Below, piece by piece: positions 57,665-64,000 of a stretch of 64,000 nucleotides of DNA (position 1 is its first letter; each line of letters starts with the position of its first letter). The position numbers and the translations under genes were made by a program. The notes under the pieces were generated by a model. That model was not told the origin of the DNA and did not search any database. It saw only the letters and a program-made list of their open reading frames with translations. Source of the DNA: CAYPHY01 sp964410625 (GTDB taxonomy: Bacteria > Chloroflexota > Anaerolineae > Promineifilales > Promineifilaceae). Where the stretch lies: the NCBI GenBank assembly GCA_964410625.1, contig CAYPHY010000005.1, positions 124,001 through 188,000 on the forward strand, in the 5' to 3' direction.

Positions 57665-58558
57665 ATGAAACGATTAGCTGGAAAAGTAGCAGTTGTTGCA
57701 GGAGCGACGCGAGGCGCAGGACGCGGCATCGCGGTGGAGTTGGGCGCGGCCGGAGCGACGGTTTATTGCACCGGCCGTAGCGTGCGCGGCAACCCGTCCG
57801 ATTTGGGGCGCAAAGAGACGATTGATGAAACGGCCGAATTGGTGACGGCCGCCGGGGGCAGAGGGATCGCCGTCCGTGTAGACCATTCGCGGCCGGAGGA
57901 AGTGGAAGCGTTCTTTGCCCGCGTGGACGAGGAGCAGGCGGGGCAGTTGGACATTTTGATCAATGACATTTGGGGCGGGGAGAGCCTGACGGAGTTTGGT
58001 AAACCGTTTTGGGAACTGTCGTTGGAGAAAAGCCTGAAGATGATCGAGCGGGCGATCTTCACCCACATCATCACCAGTCGCTATGGCGTGCCATTGATGA
58101 TTCGCCAGGGAAGCGGGCTAATTATTGAAGTGACAGATGGGGATAGTGATAGTTATCGCGGGAACCTGCCTTATGATCTGGTGAAGAACTCGGTGATCCG
58201 GTTGGCGAGAGGGCAGGCGGAGGACTTGAGCGCGGCCGGGCATGAGGGGATTACGGCTATCGCCCTGACGCCTGGATTTCTCCGTTCGGAGGAGATGCTT
58301 GATTACTTTGGCGTGGCGGAAGCAAATTGGCGTGATGCGGTGGCAAAAGAGCCTTACTTCGCCGAGAGCGAAACGCCGCATTATATCGGCCGTGCCGTTG
58401 TCGCGCTGGCGGCCGATCCCGATATTCACGACAAGCATGGCAAAGCGTGGGCGACGTGGACGTTGGTGGATGAGTATGGATTTGAGGATGTAGACGGCCG
58501 CCAGCCACACTGGGGACGCTTTTATAAAGAGATGTCGGGTACTGCTGCTCAAAGTTAG
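57665..58558 (+). CDS. Short-chain dehydrogenase/reductase (SDR)
   Basis: 297 residues. Cofactor-binding VAGATRGAGRGIAVELG and TGRSVRGNP (NADP-type Arg), ILINDIWGGESL in place of NNAG, active-site YDLVKNSVIRLARGQ (Y-x3-K), and ALTPGFLRSEEML. It is similar to the SDR family seen as dehydrogenase/reductase DHRS1-like proteins, in which NNAG is replaced by ND-x-x-G. Substrate unknown. GAAGGAG is a good ribosome binding site. Confidence 0.88.
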   Translation: MKRLAGKVAVVAGATRGAGRGIAVELGAAGATVYCTGRSVRGNPSDLGRKETIDETAELVTAAGGRGIAVRVDHSRPEEVEAFFARVDEEQAGQLDILINDIWGGESLTEFGKPFWELSLEKSLKMIERAIFTHIITSRYGVPLMIRQGSGLIIEVTDGDSDSYRGNLPYDLVKNSVIRLARGQAEDLSAAGHEGITAIALTPGFLRSEEMLDYFGVAEANWRDAVAKEPYFAESETPHYIGRAVVALAADPDIHDKHGKAWATWTLVDEYGFEDVDGRQPHWGRFYKEMSGTAAQS

Positions 58559-58571
58559 GAGAATTTAATAA

Positions 58572-58641
58572 AACGCAGAGTCGCAGAGAGGCAGAGACGC
58601 AGAGATAACTTTGCGCCTCTGTTCCTCTGCGACTCTGCGTT
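58572..58641. repeat. Word-iterated hairpin, ACGCAGAGTCGCAGAGG family
   Basis: AACGCAGAGTCGCAGAG pairs with CTCTGCGACTCTGCGTT exactly. Located between convergent SDR and WecA-like genes. Confidence 0.85.
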
Positions 58642-58667
58642 AAATTTTCTCCCTGGCTTTACTCCCT

Positions 58668-59741
58668 CTACTCAACCTTGTGTCCCTCGTTTTGGCTGAG
58701 ACGGAGGAGGACGGCGAGGACGGCCGCGCTCAACAGAGCCAATGTAACCAGCTTCATCAGCGGCGAGGCGATCAGGATGGCAACCAGACCAAAGGCAATC
58801 GCCACGCCATAATAACCGAGGACAATTCGCCGCGTCGGCAAGCCTTTATCCGAGAGGCGGAAGTGCAAGTGGCCGCGATCCCCTTGTAGCGGGTTACGCC
58901 CTTGTCGCAGCCGGGTGACGATTTGCCAGGCCACATCCACAATTGGCACAGCCAGCACCAGCAGCGCGGTGGAGAGCTTGGCCGGGGAAAGGATGGAGAG
59001 CGTCGCCATTTGATAGCCAAGCAGATAGGCCCCGGCCGAGCCTAAAAAGATGCGAGCGGGAGAAAAGTTGTAGCGCAGGAACCCCAGCAATGCTCCGGCC
59101 AACGCCAGGGGAAAGAGGGCGACGCTGTACTGCTCTAACTGGTAGCTATGCCAGGCAAAGAGCGCGGCCGCAATCAGACAAACCCCCACCGCCAATCCAT
59201 CCAGCCCATCCAACCAGTTGACAGCGTTGATCATCCCCATCACCCAGAAGATGCTGAAGAGCAAGGCCAACGGCCGCCACATCCACACCAAATTTTCATC
59301 CACGCGAAAGAGCAAAGATAGTGGTGTAGCGGTCCACAACCAATCGCTGCTCAATGGATTGCTGAAGACCTCGATAAAAATGATATGCCCGACAGCGACC
59401 AGCGCACCGAGGAACTGAATCAGCAATTGCCAGCGCGGCTGTAGATCGTAGCGGTCATCCACCACACCACCAATTGCCACAACCAGGCTGCCAATCACAA
59501 CGCCACGTAAGCGCAAGGCGTCCTGCGGATTGTCGGGTGGCAGCAGCAGGTAGGCGAGAACGACGCCGATCAACCAGGCGAGCAGGATCGGCAAGCCACC
59601 CAGCTTGGGGATACGTCCTTCGTGCTGGCGACGGCCGCCCGGCTCGGCCACAATCCCCCAGCGCAACGACAACCGCCGCGCCAACGGCGTCACCAGCAAG
59701 CTGATGAGGAAGGCGGCGGAGAAAACGATGAGATAAGGCAT
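58668..59741 (-). CDS. MraY/WecA/TagO-type undecaprenyl-phosphate N-acetylhexosamine-1-P transferase
   Basis: 357 residues, about ten membrane helices. Catalytic motif I-like VVDDRYDLQPRW, motif NAVNWLDGLDGLAVG and GDRGHLHFRLSDKG (HHH-like) are conserved for the family. It attaches GlcNAc-1-P (or similar) to undecaprenyl phosphate to start teichoic-acid, O-antigen or exopolysaccharide synthesis. It is not MraY of the mur cluster by context. Start ATG 59741, with no obvious ribosome binding site; a repeat half-hairpin lies directly upstream. Confidence 0.93.
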   Translation of the reverse strand: MPYLIVFSAAFLISLLVTPLARRLSLRWGIVAEPGGRRQHEGRIPKLGGLPILLAWLIGVVLAYLLLPPDNPQDALRLRGVVIGSLVVAIGGVVDDRYDLQPRWQLLIQFLGALVAVGHIIFIEVFSNPLSSDWLWTATPLSLLFRVDENLVWMWRPLALLFSIFWVMGMINAVNWLDGLDGLAVGVCLIAAALFAWHSYQLEQYSVALFPLALAGALLGFLRYNFSPARIFLGSAGAYLLGYQMATLSILSPAKLSTALLVLAVPIVDVAWQIVTRLRQGRNPLQGDRGHLHFRLSDKGLPTRRIVLGYYGVAIAFGLVAILIASPLMKLVTLALLSAAVLAVLLRLSQNEGHKVE

Positions 59742-59756
59742 ATAGAAGATGAAGAA

Positions 59757-59799
59757 ATCCGCGTAATCCGCGTCTGATCAGCGAAAATCTGCGTAACCA
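59757..59799. repeat. Half-hairpin, ACGCAGAT family, upstream of the WecA-like gene
   Basis: AATCCGCGTAATCCGCGTCT and GATCAGCGAAAATCTGCGTA on the plus strand. It fills the gap between upp and the WecA-like gene. Confidence 0.7.
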
Positions 59800-60420
59800 T
59801 CATCCAGTGCCAAACTGCCGGTCACCTGCGTCGCCCAGGCCAGGGACAATGTAGCCGATCTCATTCAGATGGGAATCAATGTGGGCGATATGGATTGCCA
59901 CATCGGGGTGGGCGGTTTGTAACGCCTTGATGCCCTCCGGCGCGGCGAGGATGCCGACGTATTTGATCCGCCGCGCGCCCCAATTCTTAAGAATGTCAAT
60001 GGTCGCGACGGCCGATCCCCCCGTCGCCAACATCGGGTCTAGCACCAAACACACCTCTACTGTTGGGCTGGTCGGCAGCTTGTTGTAATAAGAGACGGGT
60101 TTGAGTGTGCGCTCGTCGCGATAAAGGCCAATGTGCCATACCTCCGCGCCGGGCATCATCTCCCAAATGCCGTCAACCATCCCCAGACCGGCCCGCAGGA
60201 CGGGGATCAAACCGATGGCGTCCACCAGCTTGTGACCGGCGGCCGTGCCCATCGGCGTCTCCACCTGGACCGGCTCAACGCGCAGATCGAGCGTGGCCTC
60301 ATAACACAAAAGCATCGCTAATTCGCGGATCAACTGCCGGAACTTCTTTGGTTCGGTGGTGATATTCCGCAACAGGGTTAACTTGTGCTTGACCAGTGGG
60401 TGTGTAGACTCAAATACCAT
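59800..60420 (-). CDS. upp: Uracil phosphoribosyltransferase
   Basis: 206 residues from ATG 60420, chosen because TAGGAGAGGGAAA lies directly upstream. Upp makes UMP from uracil and PRPP. VLDPMLATGGSAVATI is the PRPP loop, PVLRAGLGMVDGIWEMMP and YIVPGLGDAGDRQFGT (uracil binding) are conserved, and the length is standard. Upstream (60441-60518) are repeats that could bind a regulator. Confidence 0.96.
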   Translation of the reverse strand: MVFESTHPLVKHKLTLLRNITTEPKKFRQLIRELAMLLCYEATLDLRVEPVQVETPMGTAAGHKLVDAIGLIPVLRAGLGMVDGIWEMMPGAEVWHIGLYRDERTLKPVSYYNKLPTSPTVEVCLVLDPMLATGGSAVATIDILKNWGARRIKYVGILAAPEGIKALQTAHPDVAIHIAHIDSHLNEIGYIVPGLGDAGDRQFGTG

Positions 60421-60440
60421 TTTCCCTCTCCTAAACATGA

Positions 60441-60518
60441 AAACATCCACAGAAATGGTAGTTCCAATCCTGTGGATGTTTGCATTCTATGAATGTTTAC
60501 ATCCCTGTGAATGTTCAC
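60441..60518. repeat. Three 15-base direct repeats plus an inverted copy upstream of upp
   Basis: CCTGTGGATGTTTGC (60469), TCTATGAATGTTTAC (60486) and CCTGTGAATGTTCAC (60504) stand 17-18 bases apart; AAACATCCACAG (60441-60452) is the inverted counterpart of the first. It could be an operator for upp or one more of the word-iterated elements. Confidence 0.55.
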
Positions 60519-60639
60519 ACTCAAAACCTTTGATACCAATTGGATATGCAAAGCCTATATAGCCCATACCCCCATTTTAGCTGGCAGTTGCGTTTTTTAC
60601 TAAGAAATAGCGTTTTCGTAGCGTTCCCATTAAGCAGAG

Positions 60640-60939
60640 AGTAAGTACACTGTTTCTAAAGTTTGAACAACTGTCATTCCGAGCGGAGTCTTCGGAGCGA
60701 GGAATCCCTATCAATTCGCTGGTCAACGAAATCGCAAGGGATTCCTCGCTCCGCTCGGAATGACGTTGCGATCACTTTTGAAACACTGTAGTAAGTACAC
60801 TGTTTCAAAAGTAACCCAACTGTCATTCCGAGCGGAGTCTTCGGAGCGAGGAATCCCTATCAATTCGCTGGTCAACGAAATCGCAAGGGATTCCTCGCTC
60901 CGCTCGGAATGACGTTGCGATCACTTTTGAAACACTGTA
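60640..60939. repeat. Tandem duplication of a 150-base nested hairpin
   Basis: Unit 1 (60640-60789) and unit 2 (60790-60939) begin AGTAAGTACACTGTTTC. Each holds a stem GTCATTCCGAGCGGAG...CTCCGCTCGGAATGAC and an inner CGAGGAATCCCT...AGGGATTCCTCG. A third AGTAAG follows unit 2. The 60421-61083 gap has no gene. Confidence 0.9.
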
Positions 60940-60975
60940 GTAAGCGTGAAGCTGAAAATCAGGTTAAGCAAGACT

Positions 60976-61063
60976 TTTAAATGCAGAGGCACGGAGAGGC
61001 AGAGGCGCAGAGTTTTTCTCGAAATCTCTCTGTGTCTCTGCCCCTCTGCGCCTCTGCGTTAAA
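60976..61063. repeat. Word-iterated hairpin, ATGCAGAGGCACGGAGAGG family
   Basis: TTTAAATGCAGAGGCACGGA and GAGGCAGAGGCGCAGAG on the left, CTCTGCCCCTCTGCGCCTCT and GCGTTAAAT on the right; downstream of the DUF4349 stop. Confidence 0.85.
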
Positions 61064-61083
61064 TATTTACACAGCCCTATCAC

Positions 61084-62055
61084 TTACTCTGTCGCTTGAA
61101 CGGCCGCCGGTCGTGTTCGGCGGCGCAGGAAGCGGCGGACGAGCCAGATGACGAGCAGAATCGGCAGGCCGATGAGCAGGATGACCGGCAGGAAGTAGAT
61201 GCCGAGCCAGATTAACGCACTGGCGAGATTTTGCAGTGTGGCGACGAGTGCTTCAATCGCTTCACGGGCGACGCCCTGCGGTTGCCAGCCGCCCACTTCG
61301 ATGGGCTGGGCCAAAATATCAGGGGTGATGTTGACGCTGATGGTGGAGAAGGCGGCCGATTGGCTCAGATATTGCATCCGCCCCTTGATGACCTCAATCT
61401 CCCCTTCCAGGCGGCTCAACTCCATGTTGACCGACAACGCCTCTTCGACGTTGCGCGTCTCATCGAGGAAGGCGCGGACACGCTCGGCCGTTGCTTCCAG
61501 ATTCTCCAGCCGCGATTCCAGATCAACAAACTCTTCGGTCACGTCCTGGCCGCTGGTGTTGATGCGAGTCACCTCGACAGCCAGCGCCCGGATCGCGTCC
61601 AACGCGCTCTGGAACCCGGCGGCGGGGACACGGATGGTGATGTTGCCGGTTTTGGCGTTTTCGCTGGCCTGGAAGACGTTGCTGCTGACCACCCAGCCGC
61701 CATTTTCGTTGGCCATGGCTGAAATTCGCGCCAGCGCGTCGTCGGTATCGGCGGCAACGATGCTCACCTCGGCGGTGCGAATGATCAGCCGTTCCTGACC
61801 AGGCTGTAAGACTGCCTCCCCTTCAACGATATTCGAAGCCGTGTCCACATCAAAGGCGAATTCCGCTCCATCACCAATAAGTGATGGGGCCGGGGCTGCC
61901 ATGGGTGCTTCCATCGCTGCCTCTTCCACTGCGACCATATCGGCTACACCCTGGCTTTGTTCAGCACTGCTGCCGAGGCTGCGACTGCAAGCGGCCGTCA
62001 GCACAGTTAGCGCGACTAGAATAAGAATAGAGATTAAAGTGATTTGGCGTTTCAT
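61084..62055 (-). CDS. DUF4349 lipoprotein
   Basis: 323 residues from ATG 62055. Lipobox VLTAAC; DUF4349 core (RLIIRTAEVSIVAADTDDAL, GGWVVSSNVFQ, GNITIRVPAAGFQSALDAIR, SGQDVTEEFVDLESRLENLE, and the helical FLDETRNVEEALSVNMELSR); C-terminal transmembrane helix (ALIWLGIYFLPVILLIGLPI) and basic tail RRFLRRRTRP. The layout (outer domain with coiled coil, inner anchor) is typical. Function unknown. Confidence 0.9.
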   Translation of the reverse strand: MKRQITLISILILVALTVLTAACSRSLGSSAEQSQGVADMVAVEEAAMEAPMAAPAPSLIGDGAEFAFDVDTASNIVEGEAVLQPGQERLIIRTAEVSIVAADTDDALARISAMANENGGWVVSSNVFQASENAKTGNITIRVPAAGFQSALDAIRALAVEVTRINTSGQDVTEEFVDLESRLENLEATAERVRAFLDETRNVEEALSVNMELSRLEGEIEVIKGRMQYLSQSAAFSTISVNITPDILAQPIEVGGWQPQGVAREAIEALVATLQNLASALIWLGIYFLPVILLIGLPILLVIWLVRRFLRRRTRPAAVQATE

Positions 62056-62140
62056 GTTTTCCCTCGCTGTTTTTACAAGCGTGTGCAAGTTGGTAATCTA
62101 ACTATTAAACGCAATTCACTCCTGAATAGTTCCATTAAGA

Positions 62141-62218
62141 TGACAAGGTGACAAGGTGAGGGGGTGACAGGGTGACAAGATAATCTTTCACCCCTTCACC
62201 CTGTCACCTTGTCACCCC
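62141..62218. repeat. Word-iterated hairpin, TGACAAGGTGACAGGGTGA family
   Basis: TGACAAGGTGACAAGGTGAG and GGGGTGACAGGGTGACA on the left, CACCCCTTCACCCTGTCACC and TTGTCACCCC on the right. Same word as 33885-33915. Confidence 0.85.
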
Positions 62219-62227
62219 TTCATCCCC

Positions 62228-62959
62228 TCATACCCCATACGCCAGGCGTTGCACCAACCGGCTGGGCATGGATAGTTCGCGCATTTGCCGTTGGGTTTCG
62301 GCCACGTCGTAGGGGACGCGGCGGTACTCCCAGACCATTTGATCGGTGTCGAGCATCGCATAGGCCGCACGCGGGTCGCCGTCGCGCGGTTGTCCGACGC
62401 TGCCAGGGTTGAGGATCAGCCGTTGGCGTTCCAGCGGTATCTTTTCCCCGGCCGTCGGCACATAGCCGCCAATTTGCTCCCCTTCCTCATCCAGCCAGAC
62501 CAACATCGGCACATGGGTATGGCCGACCAGACAATAAGGGGTGGTGAAATGGTCGAAGTTTTCCAATGCTGTTTCCAGATCGGTGATGTATTCCCAGATC
62601 GGCGAGCGCGGGCTGCCATGAGCGAGGGTGAAGGGCGGCCGTTCCATAGCAGGAGGCAAGGAATCGAGATAGGCGGTGGCAGCGGCCGAGAGCGCCTGGC
62701 TTGTCCAGTTAATTGCATAACGCGCTTCGGGGTTAAAATCTTCCACTTCCAACTTACGCAACACCGCCCAGTCATGGTTTCCGGCCAAACTGAGGTGTTC
62801 ATATTCACCGAGGAGCGTCACACATTCGTTGGGGTTTGGCCCGTAACCCACCAGGTCGCCGAGGAACCAGATGAAATCCCACTGCCCCTTGGCATCGTCA
62901 AGGACGGATTGGAAGGCAAGTAGATTGGCATGGATGTCAGAGATAACGAGAATTCGCAT
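62228..62959 (-). CDS. Metallophosphoesterase (YfcE-like/MJ0936-type)
   Basis: 243 residues, cytoplasmic. Metal-binding blocks: LVISDIHANL, FLGDLVGYGPNP, LAGNHDWAV, LAHGSPRSP, LVGHTHVPML and LNPGSVGQPRDGDPRAAYA. The family contains phosphodiesterases of unclear physiological substrate. Starts at ATG 62959. About 125 bases separate it from tsaE on the other strand. Confidence 0.92.
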   Translation of the reverse strand: MRILVISDIHANLLAFQSVLDDAKGQWDFIWFLGDLVGYGPNPNECVTLLGEYEHLSLAGNHDWAVLRKLEVEDFNPEARYAINWTSQALSAAATAYLDSLPPAMERPPFTLAHGSPRSPIWEYITDLETALENFDHFTTPYCLVGHTHVPMLVWLDEEGEQIGGYVPTAGEKIPLERQRLILNPGSVGQPRDGDPRAAYAMLDTDQMVWEYRRVPYDVAETQRQMRELSMPSRLVQRLAYGV

Positions 62960-63036
62960 GGATTATCTATGGTACTGGATTAAATGATGGCTTATGATAC
63001 CATGATTGAATCGGTTATAATAGGGCGAGTCTTAAT

Positions 63037-63083
63037 AGTTACGCAGATGACGCGGATAAAACGCGGATCACGCTGATTTTCAT
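63037..63083. repeat. Half-hairpin, ACGCAGATGACGCGGAT family, upstream of tsaE
   Basis: GTTACGCAGATGACGCGGAT and AAAACGCGGATCACGCTGAT run to three bases before the tsaE ATG, so the gene's leader is made of this repeat. Confidence 0.75.
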
Positions 63084-63085
63084 CT

Positions 63086-63586
63086 ATGGCGATATTGGAT
63101 GACCGGACATTTGATTTTGTGAGTTCAAGCGTCGAACAGACGGAGCGCCTCGGCGTGCGGATGGGGGAGTTGCTCGAACCGCGTGATGTCATTTGTCTCT
63201 CAGGAGAGTTGGGGGCGGGTAAGACGGTGCTGGCGCGGGGGCTTGCCCGTGGCTGGGGGACGGCCGCGCGAGTTACCAGCCCTACCTTTGTCCTGGTCAA
63301 TGAATACCCGCGCCTGCGCGATGGGCTGATCCTCTATCATGTGGACTGTTACCGCCTGGAGAGCGCGATTGATATTACTACCGCAGGACTGGAATATATT
63401 ATCGAAAGCCCTGGCGCGTTGATGATCGAATGGGCGGAGCGAATTGAGGAACTGCTACCACAAGACCGGCTGTGGATCACCTTATCTTATGAGAACCCTA
63501 CGAAACGTCGCCTGCGCTTTGCTGCCAATGGCGACCGGGCGACAGAGTTGTTGAAGCAGTTTCGGAAGAATGCGTTTGGCATATAG
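63086..63586 (+). CDS. tsaE: tRNA t6A biosynthesis ATPase TsaE
   Basis: 166 residues. Walker A LSGELGAGKTVLARGLAR and SPTFVLVNEYP, LYHVDCYRLES, LMIEWAERI are characteristic. TsaE hydrolyses ATP to recycle the TsaBD complex in t6A synthesis. A word-iterated hairpin of about 90 bases separates it from tsaB. Confidence 0.95.
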   Translation: MAILDDRTFDFVSSSVEQTERLGVRMGELLEPRDVICLSGELGAGKTVLARGLARGWGTAARVTSPTFVLVNEYPRLRDGLILYHVDCYRLESAIDITTAGLEYIIESPGALMIEWAERIEELLPQDRLWITLSYENPTKRRLRFAANGDRATELLKQFRKNAFGI

Positions 63587-63676
63587 TCTCCCAGTCTCCC
63601 AATCTCTCAGTCTCTTAGTCTCCTAGTCTCAGAGATTAAGAGACTGGGAGACTAAGAGATTAGGAGACTAGGAGAT
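63586..63676. repeat. Word-iterated hairpin, GGAGACTAGGAGATT family, between tsaE and tsaB
   Basis: AGTCTCCCAGTCTCCCAATC and TCTCAGTCTCTTAGTCTCC on the left; GAGATTAAGAGACTGGGAGA and CTAAGAGATTAGGAGACTAG on the right. The final AGGAGAT lies at the ribosome-binding distance from the tsaB GTG start. Confidence 0.85.
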
Positions 63677-63684
63677 GAGCGATT

Positions 63685-64000
63685 GTGATTCTGGCAATTG
63701 ACACGGCGACGAATTGGACGGGGTTGGCCTTGCATGATGGCAGCACGTTGCTGGCGGAAATGGGGTGGCGTAGCCGGCACACGCAAACGGTGGAGCTGAC
63801 CCCGGCGATTGCCCAGTTGTGGCGACGGGTGGGGGTTGGCGCGGCCGATATTCGCGCGGTCGCCGTCAGCATTGGCCCTGGCTCTTATACCGGTTTGCGG
63901 GTCGGTCTGGCGGTTGCCAAGGGGCTGGCCCTGGCCCATCGTTTGCCGTTGGTTGGCGTTTCGACGTTGGATATTGTCGCCGCGGCCGTCGCCCAACGTG
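63685..64000 (+). CDS. tsaB: t6A synthase partner TsaB, N-terminal part, cut by window edge
   Basis: 105 codons visible; the frame continues past 64000. The GTG start at 63685 is the only one (an in-frame TGA lies nine bases upstream). VILAIDTATNWTGLALHDGS and VSIGPGSYTGLRVGLAVAKG are diagnostic of TsaB, the inactive ASKHA relative that pairs with TsaD. Its ribosome binding site AGGAG belongs to the repeat upstream. Confidence 0.93.
   Translation, partial: MILAIDTATNWTGLALHDGSTLLAEMGWRSRHTQTVELTPAIAQLWRRVGVGAADIRAVAVSIGPGSYTGLRVGLAVAKGLALAHRLPLVGVSTLDIVAAAVAQR

Noticed and set aside
60640..60939. Two near-identical units as a possible CRISPR array
   Set aside because: Only two 150-base units, each hairpin-rich, with no short repeat and no unique spacers; no cas genes in the window.
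1..64000. tRNA or rRNA genes
   Set aside because: No T-arm GGTTCRA-type motif with a matching acceptor stem and no rRNA-like stretch was found by eye; a covariance scan would be needed to be sure.

Overview
This 64 kb window looks like chromosome from a Chloroflexota bacterium, most likely of the Anaerolineae/Ardenticatenia type. The inference rests on overall style: a membrane Ser/Thr kinase with a Pro/Thr-rich outer region, several Pro/Thr-rich exported proteins, a eukaryote-type UDP-glucose pyrophosphorylase, a bifunctional Sat-CysC, and a NarL-type histidine kinase cascade. It could be a metagenome-assembled contig. I saw no rRNA, tRNA, CRISPR array or intact insertion sequence. Two sequence habits dominate. 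The palindrome CGGCCG is very over-abundant (16 hand-counted in the first 3.1 kb, 10 within the 1.1 kb rtcA gene). Nearly every intergenic gap holds a hairpin or half-hairpin built from a short word repeated with variations.

Layout. 1-2.5 kb (minus): glycosyltransferase start, SH3b membrane protein, Sua5/TsaC, PrmC. 2.7-8.1 kb: sulfur activation and assimilation (CysC, fused Sat-CysC, an epimerase, then MetZ-like sulfhydrylase on plus). 8.2-10.9 kb: small accessory patch of toxin-antitoxin-like genes and relics. 11.2-21.5 kb: GlmS, RseP-type S2P protease, HEAT protein, degenerate peptidase-MA protein, UGPase, F420-type reductase, ThDP enzyme. 21.5-22.2 kb: RRM RNA-binding protein behind a structured leader containing a terminator-like hairpin. 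22.2-25.9 kb: AT-richer island with a SIR2-like/effector-associated-domain protein and a transmembrane nSTAND1 NTPase ending in a catalytically dead C39-like domain; this is the most interesting locus and looks like a conflict/antiphage system. 25.9-34.7 kb: GH-like protein with Ig-like domain, split membrane kinase, HEPN-type protein, CopD-like protein, sugar transferase, RtcA, RNase Z, left-handed beta-helix acyltransferase-like protein. 34.7-42.8 kb (mostly minus): STAS protein, alpha/beta hydrolase, PRC-barrel lipoprotein, two response regulators and a histidine kinase. 43.3-47.9 kb: BrkB-family protein, metallophosphoesterase, a second accessory patch (antitoxins, MazF-like toxin, Uma2 relics, a bacterial MIR-domain membrane protein). 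48.2-58.6 kb: ClpC, then a phenylacetate/beta-oxidation set (PaaK, enoyl-CoA hydratase, 3-hydroxyacyl-CoA dehydrogenase, thiolase), M23/beta-propeller lipoprotein, SDR. 58.7-64 kb: WecA/TagO-type transferase, Upp, DUF4349 lipoprotein, phosphoesterase, TsaE and the start of TsaB.

How it works together. Core housekeeping modules recur: t6A tRNA modification (TsaC at one end, TsaE-TsaB at the other), RNA end processing (RtcA, RNase Z), envelope glycan synthesis (GlmS, UGPase, WecA/TagO-type, sugar transferase, GT4), sulfate activation, and acyl-CoA breakdown. Between them lie eroded toxin-antitoxin genes and one intact predicted defence island. All functional calls come from reading motifs in the translations; no database search was run.
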